In this document: in pieces, positions 1 through 4,908 of the stretch
Numbering within the stretch: the first letter of the stretch is position 1
How the letters are laid out: the number at the start of each line of letters is the position of its first letter
NCBI GenBank assembly: GCA_037143735.1
Contig: JBAWYD010000083.1
Location: forward strand, 1-9,549
Direction of reading: 5' to 3'
Length of the DNA stretch: 9,549 nt
Origin: JAPLJQ01 sp037143735
GTDB lineage: Bacteria > Desulfobacterota > Syntrophia > Syntrophales > UBA2185
The notes under the pieces: model-generated
What the model was told of the DNA's origin: nothing
Database searches by the model: none
The model's input: the letters and a program-made list of their open reading frames with translations, nothing else
Made by a program: the position numbers and the translations under genes

Positions 1-1163
1 TACCATAAATTGGGCAGTATCCTGTAAAGCATTCTTGACATGGGACCGATAAATTCCTTCGTTCTTTTATCGAACTGACAGGCTTGGACGATCTGTTCCG
101 CGATGTCCTTTTTGTGCCCGACATCGTTAAATATTTTATAGGCGCAGTGAAACAGCGGACTGTACATGTTCTTTTTTTCCAGATACTTATGGACATTGCG
201 TATAGTATTCGGTCCTTCCGGGGTTCCGTCTATCCTTTCAAGGACTTTGAGGTGCGTTTCTATGGGATTGCCGCTGTATAACTCGTAAAAATAACTGCCA
301 TATCGGTAATTTTTACTCGCAACTGAGGACATGGTCACATACATGTCTCCCACGCCGGCCTGGCTGTGAAAGGCCTGAAAGCTCCCGCCAAGGAGCTTTG
401 AAAGAGACCGTATTTCCACACCGGACCTCGCAAATATGGTGCCCGGTATAGAATCGCCAAGATCAAGAGAGTCTGTAACGCCCTTTATGTTGGCTATAAT
501 GTTCTTCAGGGAACCGCACGCCTCAACGCCTACAATATCGAAATTATAATATGAATTCAGCTCTCTTCTGTTGAATCTTATGAGTTCCTCCCGGATAATG
601 TTCGCCGTCCGCTTGTTGCCGGCTACGGTAACGCACACAGGATTCCCAAGGGTGATATCCATATCAAAGAACGGGCCGCCGATACAAACCACTTCATATT
701 TATGCTTCAGATTATATAAATTGTTATTGATCAACTGGGATGGTGTAATCAGTTCTTTTGTGATTTCATCAGAGGTCAGTCCCTTGATAGGCGAAATCAG
801 GCAGGTGTCTCCGACTTTCTTCTCGATGAGCGGCTTCAGGTAATTCAGCAAATCGGGAAGCCGGTTCATCGTGACAGAAAGAAAAATAAAATCGTTGTCT
901 TCTATAACCCTTTCCAGATCGTTCGTCGCATGGACCTTTGAAGATAATCTGGGAACCTTATCCATGCCTCCGAGTCTTCTGGCCAGGTCCTCGGTCAGGT
1001 GTTTCGGGTTCAAATGGTCTCTGTTGATGGTCCGGCATATATCTGCATCATGATAATACAAGGTTACCCGCTTGTTATCCCTGCCGAACTTATACGCAAA
1101 GGACGTCCCGAGTCTCCCGGGTCCGATGATTGCGATTCTACTTGTGTCTAAACTGGATATCAT
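1..1163 (-). CDS. Divergent NAD(P)-dependent glycerol-3-phosphate dehydrogenase (GpsA-like), 3' end outside window
   Basis: This is read from the reverse complement: an open frame of 387 codons from ATG at 1163 to the left edge, with no stop. The family interconverts dihydroxyacetone phosphate and sn-glycerol 3-phosphate in the cytoplasm, feeding phospholipid synthesis. Visible motifs are an N-terminal Rossmann loop GPGRLG (residues 14-19), PIKGL (125-129, family catalytic-site Lys K127), GGPFF (162-166, where GpsA usually has GPSFA), GSLKN (217-221, K220 matching the general-base Lys), GVGDMYVT (270-277) and TPEG (314-317). The usual SRN phosphate-binding motif reads SKN (283-285). Typical GpsA proteins are about 330-340 residues, so this one is at least 50 longer, with an unrecognised C-terminal stretch. 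ATG 1163 is the only ATG after an in-frame TAA upstream. Family assignment is firm; the exact substrate is less certain because of the deviations. It is transcribed away from the acyl-CoA synthetase gene. Confidence 0.85.
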   Translation of the reverse strand, partial: MISSLDTSRIAIIGPGRLGTSFAYKFGRDNKRVTLYYHDADICRTINRDHLNPKHLTEDLARRLGGMDKVPRLSSKVHATNDLERVIEDNDFIFLSVTMNRLPDLLNYLKPLIEKKVGDTCLISPIKGLTSDEITKELITPSQLINNNLYNLKHKYEVVCIGGPFFDMDITLGNPVCVTVAGNKRTANIIREELIRFNRRELNSYYNFDIVGVEACGSLKNIIANIKGVTDSLDLGDSIPGTIFARSGVEIRSLSKLLGGSFQAFHSQAGVGDMYVTMSSVASKNYRYGSYFYELYSGNPIETHLKVLERIDGTPEGPNTIRNVHKYLEKKNMYSPLFHCAYKIFNDVGHKKDIAEQIVQACQFDKRTKEFIGPMSRMLYRILPNLW

Positions 1164-1187
1164 ATTGAATAATGTTATTCGGCCACC
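1164..1187 (-). promoter_or_regulatory. Leader inverted repeat between a distant Shine-Dalgarno and the start codon
   Basis: Reading the minus strand, GGTGG (1187 to 1183) is followed by CC, then an inverted repeat GAATAA-CA-TTATTC (1180 to 1167), then AAT and the ATG at 1163. No Shine-Dalgarno occurs at normal distance. GGTGG lies 19 bases from the ATG in linear sequence but only 5 bases away if the 14-base repeat is folded out. The repeat could instead be a small operator just downstream of the promoter. The repeat itself is plain in the sequence; both roles are inferred, and the A/T stem is short and weak. Confidence 0.45.
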
Positions 1188-1207
1188 GAAAGTCTTTTCA
1201 TTCCGCG

Positions 1208-1237
1208 ATTATAGGTAAAAATAAACCCACGTGTCAA
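1208..1237 (-). promoter_or_regulatory. Consensus sigma70-type promoter for the GpsA-like gene
   Basis: On the minus strand TTGACA (1237 to 1232) is followed, after an 18-base spacer, by TATAAT (1213 to 1208). Both hexamers match the sigma70 consensus at 6 of 6 positions. A start at the A near 1202 would give a leader of about 39 bases before ATG 1163. The element sits in the divergent gap and points at the GpsA-like gene, so strong, largely constitutive transcription is inferred unless a repressor acts here. Confidence 0.8.
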
Positions 1238-1395
1238 ACAATAATAAACGTGTACAATCTCGGGGAGTATAGGGAAGGCGCCGGTGTGTGTCAAGGATAA
1301 ATCAGGAAACTCCTGTATAAAAAAGGCCTTTGACTTCCCATTCGCAAAAGCATATACAGAGACGATATTTATTAACCCTGCAAGGTAGGATGATG

Positions 1396-3183
1396 ATGGA
1401 CGATAAGCACTTAGGCCGGATGATCCACGATCGGATCAAAATGTATGGAGAAAGAATCGCCCTCAGGTACAGGGAAGATGGAATCTGGAAGGAAATTTCA
1501 TGGAATTCCATGGGAGACCAGATCCGTGCCGTCTCAAGAGGGCTTGTAAAAATGGGCGTCAAAGAAGGAGATATGGTCGCCCTGTTCTCCCAGAACAAAC
1601 CGGAGTGGACCATCACGGATTACGGGATCATGGCCGTTCGGGGGGTATCCGTACCCATTTATCCAACCAATACGGCAAAACAGACCCAATACATCATCGA
1701 CGAAACGGAAGCAGGGATCATCTTCGCCGGTTCTCAAGATCAGTATGACAAGGTTGTCGCTTTCTCCGATGGTTCCCCCTGTTTGAAAAAAATTATCGTC
1801 TTTGACGGCACTGTCCGTTTGAACGACGGGGGAAAATCTATTTATTTCAAAGATTTCCTCGATATGGGCAGGAAATCGGACGGGGATCAGGAACTTGAAA
1901 GACGGCTGGAGGACGCTTCCCTTGAGGATCTTGCCACAATCATCTATACCTCGGGCACAACGGGGGAACCCAAAGGCGCCATGCTTCATCATTCCACATT
2001 CTATTACTCCTCGCTTGCTCACGTGAAACGTCTCGACACCAGTGATCAGGATGTATCCATGTGCTTCCTCCCGCTCTCTCATGTCTTTGAAAGGGCCTGG
2101 TGTTTTTTTGCCTCATCACGCGGAATGGTTATCAACTACTGTGATGATACACCCAAAATTATTGAATACATGCAGGAAGTCAAACCGACGGTCATGTGCG
2201 CCGTCCCCCGGTTTTACGAAAAAATGTATTCCGCCGTATTTGAAAAGCTCGAAAAGGCGCCGCCTTCGAAAAAGAAGCTGTTTCTATGGGCTGTCGGGGT
2301 GGGCGAGCAGGTGTACCTGAAGAAAAAAGAAAAAGAAACCCTTCCCTTCGATCTCAAACTGAAACATCTCATTGCCGATCGGCTGGTTCTAAAAAAGATC
2401 AGGGACGTCGTCGGGGGACGGGTCCGATTCTTTCCCTGTGCAGGGGCGCCCCTTTCAAAAGAAATTGAGGAGTTCTTCCATTCCATAGGCCTGTTTATTA
2501 CCTATGGATACGGACTGACGGAGACAGCGGCGACGGTAACCTGTCACGAAAGATACCATTTCAGGCCCGGGACGGTGGGTAAGCCGATTGACGGCGTTCA
2601 GGTGAAGATTGCAGAGAACGGAGAAATACTCGTAAAGGGAGAAACGATTACAACGGGTTATTACAAAAAACCGGGAGCGACGGCCGAATCGTTTGAAAAC
2701 GGCTGGTTCAAGACCGGGGATGTCGGGATTCTGGCGGATGGATACCTGACCATTACCGACCGTATCAAGGACCTCATGAAATCATCGGGCGGCAAATACG
2801 TTGCTCCCCAGTTGGTTGAAACCACCATCGGAAAGGATCACTATATTGAGCAGATCACTGTTATCGGAGACGCCAGAAAATTTGTATCCGCTCTTATCGT
2901 TCCCGCTTTCAATGTTCTTGAAGACTACGCTCGAACACACCGCATCAGTTATTCATCCCTGGAAGACCTGATCCAGAATCCCCGGATCATCGAGTTCTAT
3001 CAGAGCCGCATTGCTGAAAATTCCAGAGAGCTTGCAGGTCACGAACAGATTAAGAAATTTACCCTCCTGTCAACGCCTTTCACGCAGGAAGCAGATGAGA
3101 TGACGCCCACCATGAAGATCAGGAGGAAATTCATCAACGAAAAATATCGGGATGTCATCGACAGGATGTACCGGGAAAAATAA
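1396..3183 (+). CDS. Long-chain fatty acid--CoA ligase (AMP-forming, COG1022/FAA1 type)
   Basis: This cytoplasmic or membrane-associated enzyme activates fatty acids with ATP and CoA to acyl-CoA through an acyl-adenylate, for beta-oxidation or lipid synthesis. Numbering from ATG 1396 (595 residues), the adenylate-forming motifs are in order: YTSGTTGEPKG phosphate loop (184-194), YGYGLTET (370-377), GWFKTGD (436-442, ribose-binding D442), TDRIKD (454-459, hinge region with R456), the GGKYVAPQ linker (465-472) and a C-terminal PTMKIRRK segment with the expected catalytic Lys at K574. The family is about 600 residues, so the gene is complete. Three ATGs stand in a row at 1390, 1393 and 1396; AAGGTAGG (1382-1389) is best spaced for 1396. 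A longer frame with TTG at 1330 has no good ribosome site. Chain-length preference cannot be read from sequence. It is divergent to the GpsA-like gene, and no terminator is seen after it. Confidence 0.9.
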   Translation: MDDKHLGRMIHDRIKMYGERIALRYREDGIWKEISWNSMGDQIRAVSRGLVKMGVKEGDMVALFSQNKPEWTITDYGIMAVRGVSVPIYPTNTAKQTQYIIDETEAGIIFAGSQDQYDKVVAFSDGSPCLKKIIVFDGTVRLNDGGKSIYFKDFLDMGRKSDGDQELERRLEDASLEDLATIIYTSGTTGEPKGAMLHHSTFYYSSLAHVKRLDTSDQDVSMCFLPLSHVFERAWCFFASSRGMVINYCDDTPKIIEYMQEVKPTVMCAVPRFYEKMYSAVFEKLEKAPPSKKKLFLWAVGVGEQVYLKKKEKETLPFDLKLKHLIADRLVLKKIRDVVGGRVRFFPCAGAPLSKEIEEFFHSIGLFITYGYGLTETAATVTCHERYHFRPGTVGKPIDGVQVKIAENGEILVKGETITTGYYKKPGATAESFENGWFKTGDVGILADGYLTITDRIKDLMKSSGGKYVAPQLVETTIGKDHYIEQITVIGDARKFVSALIVPAFNVLEDYARTHRISYSSLEDLIQNPRIIEFYQSRIAENSRELAGHEQIKKFTLLSTPFTQEADEMTPTMKIRRKFINEKYRDVIDRMYREK

Positions 3184-3192
3184 GAAAAATAC

Positions 3193-3221
3193 TTGACCGT
3201 TTGCATTTCGAAATCTTTAAC
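3193..3221 (+). promoter_or_regulatory. Candidate promoter for the RRM-protein gene and perhaps the pump operon
   Basis: TTGACC (3193-3198, 5 of 6 consensus) lies 17 bases before TTTAAC (3216-3221, 4 of 6), just after the acyl-CoA synthetase stop. The spacer contains the perfect 10-base palindrome ATTTCGAAAT (3205-3214), a plausible operator position. A second, competing candidate is TTGATA (3266-3271) with TATGAG (3290-3295) at an 18-base spacing. Either would give a leader before ATG 3367, roughly 140 or 65 bases respectively. I cannot decide between them from sequence. Confidence 0.4.
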
Positions 3222-3287
3222 CACCCTCGATGCAAACCATCCCATGGCCGGAAAGGATCCGACGTTTGATATTCAGCTGATGCAAAT
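3199..3287 (+). repeat. Nine-base segment with two alternative pairing partners upstream of the RRM gene
   Basis: Segment A, GTTTGCATT (3199-3207), can pair with segment B, GATGCAAAC (3229-3237), through eight Watson-Crick pairs plus one G-U. It can equally pair with segment C, GATGCAAAT (3279-3287), through seven Watson-Crick pairs and two G-U. B and C are near-identical direct repeats exactly 50 bases apart. In a read-through transcript from the acyl-CoA synthetase gene the two structures would exclude each other. No U-run follows, so this is not an intrinsic terminator. If the promoter at 3193-3221 is used, A lies inside it and the repeats would act, if at all, as DNA sites. Confidence 0.4.
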
Positions 3288-3321
3288 CGTATGAGCGCCT
3301 GATCGATCGTAACTTAACTTG

Positions 3322-3338
3322 CCTCGTGATTTACGAGG
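3322..3338 (+). promoter_or_regulatory. Small leader hairpin ahead of the RRM gene
   Basis: CCTCGT (3322-3327) and ACGAGG (3333-3338) form a perfect six-pair stem with the five-base loop GATTT. The hairpin ends 28 bases before ATG 3367 and 15 bases before the Shine-Dalgarno. There is no trailing T-run, so it is unlikely to terminate transcription. It might stabilise the leader or tune translation; its role is unknown. Confidence 0.4.
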
Positions 3339-3366
3339 ATTAACATACAAAACGGAAGGAAGGATT

Positions 3367-3633
3367 ATGCAGGGAAGCAAGCTTTACGTTGGCAATCTCC
3401 ATTACGCCGTTACCATTGAAAGTCTCAAGGAACTGTTTTCCAATCACGGAGAAGTGCAGAGTGTGAACATTGTCGAGGGTAAGGGTTTTGGATTTGTGGA
3501 AATGACCAACCAATCGGAAGCCGAAAAGGCAAAAAAAGCATTGAACGGATCAGATTTCAAAGGGAGGGCGCTGAAGATCAATGAGGCACAACCCACAAAA
3601 GGCGGCTTCAAGGGAAAGGGCCGATTCAGATAG
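3367..3633 (+). CDS. Small single-RRM RNA-binding protein
   Basis: This 88-residue cytoplasmic protein consists of one RNA recognition motif and a short basic Gly-rich tail. RNP2 is LYVGNL (residues 6-11) and RNP1 is KGFGFVEM (39-46), carrying two of the RNP1 aromatics (F41, F43); the last RNP1 position, usually Phe or Tyr, is Met (M46). The tail KGGFKGKGRFR (78-88) resembles the Gly/Arg-rich ends of bacterial and cyanobacterial Rbp proteins. Members bind single-stranded RNA, and some are cold-induced and act as RNA chaperones or in mRNA localisation; the target here is unknown. ATG 3367 is chosen because GGAAGGAAGG (3354-3363) gives a strong Shine-Dalgarno. An in-frame TTG at 3319 would add 16 residues with no ribosome site. 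The pump adaptor starts 41 bases downstream and could share its transcript. Confidence 0.9.
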   Translation: MQGSKLYVGNLHYAVTIESLKELFSNHGEVQSVNIVEGKGFGFVEMTNQSEAEKAKKALNGSDFKGRALKINEAQPTKGGFKGKGRFR

Positions 3634-3674
3634 ATAGAGTCCTCTCACAAATACCGGTTTCAGGGGATCACATC

Positions 3675-4895
3675 ATGAGCGGAATAACAAGAAATTTCAA
3701 ACGTTTTCTCCCGGGAGCATGTCTTTTTCTGGCGCTTCTGGTCATTCCGGCGTGTCATAAGGAACAGAAGGCGGAAGGCCCCCACGGGCCTGTGGAAGTG
3801 ACAGCCGTTACCGTCAAGCCCCAAAATATCCCTGTCGTTTTTGAATTCGTCGGCCAGATGCAAAGCTCCCATCAGGTTGAGATCCGCGCGCGCGTTGAAG
3901 GTTTCCTCGAAAAGCGAAAATACGAGGAAGGCGCCCCGGTAAAAGAGGGACAGGTCATGTTCCAGATGGACCGCCGCCCCTTTGAGGCGTCCATGCAGGA
4001 AGCCAGGGGAGAACTGGCCCAGCAACAGGCCCGGTGGGACACGGCCAAAGCCAATCTGGCAAGAATAAAGCCTCTGGCTGATAAAAATGCCGTGAGCAAG
4101 AAAGACCTCGACGACGCCGTGGGTAATGAGAAATCTTCAGCAGCGTCCGTTATCGCCGCTCAGGGAAAGGTCCGCCAGGCGGAACTGAGCCTGAACTATA
4201 CGACGATTAAATCGCCCGTCGGAGGCGCGTCCAGCCAGGCGAAAAAACAGGAAGGCAGTTACATCTCCATGTCAGACAGCCTCCTGACCTATGTGGCCCG
4301 CCTTGATCCGATCTGGGTCAACTTCAGCGTCTCCGAAAACGAACGGCTGAAACTAATTGATGAGTCCAGGAAGGGAAACATTAAAATTCCTTCCGGAGAT
4401 AATTACGATGTCGAAATTATCCTCGCAGACGGAACGGTCTTTCCCAAGAGGGGCCGCCTCAGCTTCGCCGATCCTTCCTTCAGCCAGGAAACAGGGACAT
4501 TCCTTGTCCGGGCGGTCCTGGCCAATCCCCCTCCTTATCTGCTGAGACCGGGCCAGTTTGTCAGAGTGAAGCTTTACGGCGCCATCCGCCCAAATGCAAT
4601 CGCGGTGCCGAGGAGGGCGGTGATGCAGGGCGCCAAGGGACATTTTGTATGGGTCGTCGACAAGGAAAACACTGCGGAATTTCGCAATATCACCATTGGC
4701 GACTGGTATGGCGACAGTTGCTTCATTACGGGCGGACTGAAGGCCAATGAACGCGTTGTGATAGACGGCGGAATCAAGCTTGCCCCCAACGTCCCTGTAA
4801 AAATCGCGGAACCTCAGGCAGCCGCCGGTCCGGCGGGCGGGCAAAAGCCGGAAGCGGCAGCGCCCCAGAAGACGGCCGGCCCGAACAAGAAATGA
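3675..4895 (+). CDS. RND efflux periplasmic adaptor (membrane fusion) lipoprotein, AcrA/MexA family
   Basis: The adaptor links the inner-membrane pump to the outer-membrane channel. The 406-residue product begins with a basic start, a hydrophobic stretch (about 11-26) and a lipobox ending in PAC, with Cys27 as the predicted lipidated residue; Pro at -2 is uncommon but tolerated. Mature domains follow AcrA order: a first half-lipoyl segment around VEIRARVEGF (68-77), a helical hairpin at about 105-175 rich in Ala/Gln/Lys, a second half-lipoyl segment from KSPVGG (179-184), then a beta-barrel that includes DPIWVNFSVSE (about 212-222) and the membrane-proximal domain. The last 25 or so residues are a low-complexity Ala/Pro/Gly/Lys tail. 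AGGGGA (3662-3667) precedes ATG 3675 by 7 bases. The pump gene follows after 13 bases. No dedicated promoter or regulator gene is visible. Substrates cannot be told from this subunit. Confidence 0.93.
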   Translation: MSGITRNFKRFLPGACLFLALLVIPACHKEQKAEGPHGPVEVTAVTVKPQNIPVVFEFVGQMQSSHQVEIRARVEGFLEKRKYEEGAPVKEGQVMFQMDRRPFEASMQEARGELAQQQARWDTAKANLARIKPLADKNAVSKKDLDDAVGNEKSSAASVIAAQGKVRQAELSLNYTTIKSPVGGASSQAKKQEGSYISMSDSLLTYVARLDPIWVNFSVSENERLKLIDESRKGNIKIPSGDNYDVEIILADGTVFPKRGRLSFADPSFSQETGTFLVRAVLANPPPYLLRPGQFVRVKLYGAIRPNAIAVPRRAVMQGAKGHFVWVVDKENTAEFRNITIGDWYGDSCFITGGLKANERVVIDGGIKLAPNVPVKIAEPQAAAGPAGGQKPEAAAPQKTAGPNKK

Positions 4896-4908
4896 CAGGG
4901 GCTTACTC

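Larger units (their letters stand above)
1164..1395. other. Divergent intergenic region with direct ACGTGT repeats and a weak plus-strand promoter candidate
   Basis: This gap separates the two divergent lipid-metabolism genes. Besides the minus-strand promoter and leader repeat, it holds two direct copies of ACGTGT (1229-1234 and 1248-1253) that flank and partly overlap the minus-strand -35 box. A possible plus-strand promoter is GTGTCA (1231-1236), a 16-base spacer and TACAAT (1253-1258), with 4 and 5 matches to consensus; it overlaps the opposing -35. A small perfect hairpin, CAGGA-AAC-TCCTG, lies at 1303-1315 and is not followed by a T-run, so it does not look like a terminator. I see no gene here. 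Repeats and hairpin are direct observations; promoter use and any operator role are guesses. Confidence 0.35.

Noticed and set aside
84..1053. Short plus-strand open frames across the first kilobase
   Set aside because: The opposite strand encodes a continuous GpsA-like protein with ordered family motifs, so these are shadows.
1303..1315. CAGGA-AAC-TCCTG hairpin as a terminator
   Set aside because: The stem is only five pairs and neither strand has a T-run immediately after it; no gene on either strand ends here.
1330..1395. N-terminal extension of the acyl-CoA synthetase from TTG at 1330
   Set aside because: There is no ribosome site at proper spacing, and the ATG cluster at 1390-1398 is preceded by AAGGTAGG and starts where homologous proteins usually do.
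3199..3237. Inverted repeat after the acyl-CoA synthetase as an intrinsic terminator
   Set aside because: The loop is 21 bases and no T-run follows the second arm, so it does not fit a rho-independent terminator.
3319..3366. Upstream TTG start at 3319 for the RRM protein
   Set aside because: The added residues would be encoded by a hairpin-containing leader with no Shine-Dalgarno, whereas ATG 3367 has a very strong one and begins just before RNP2.
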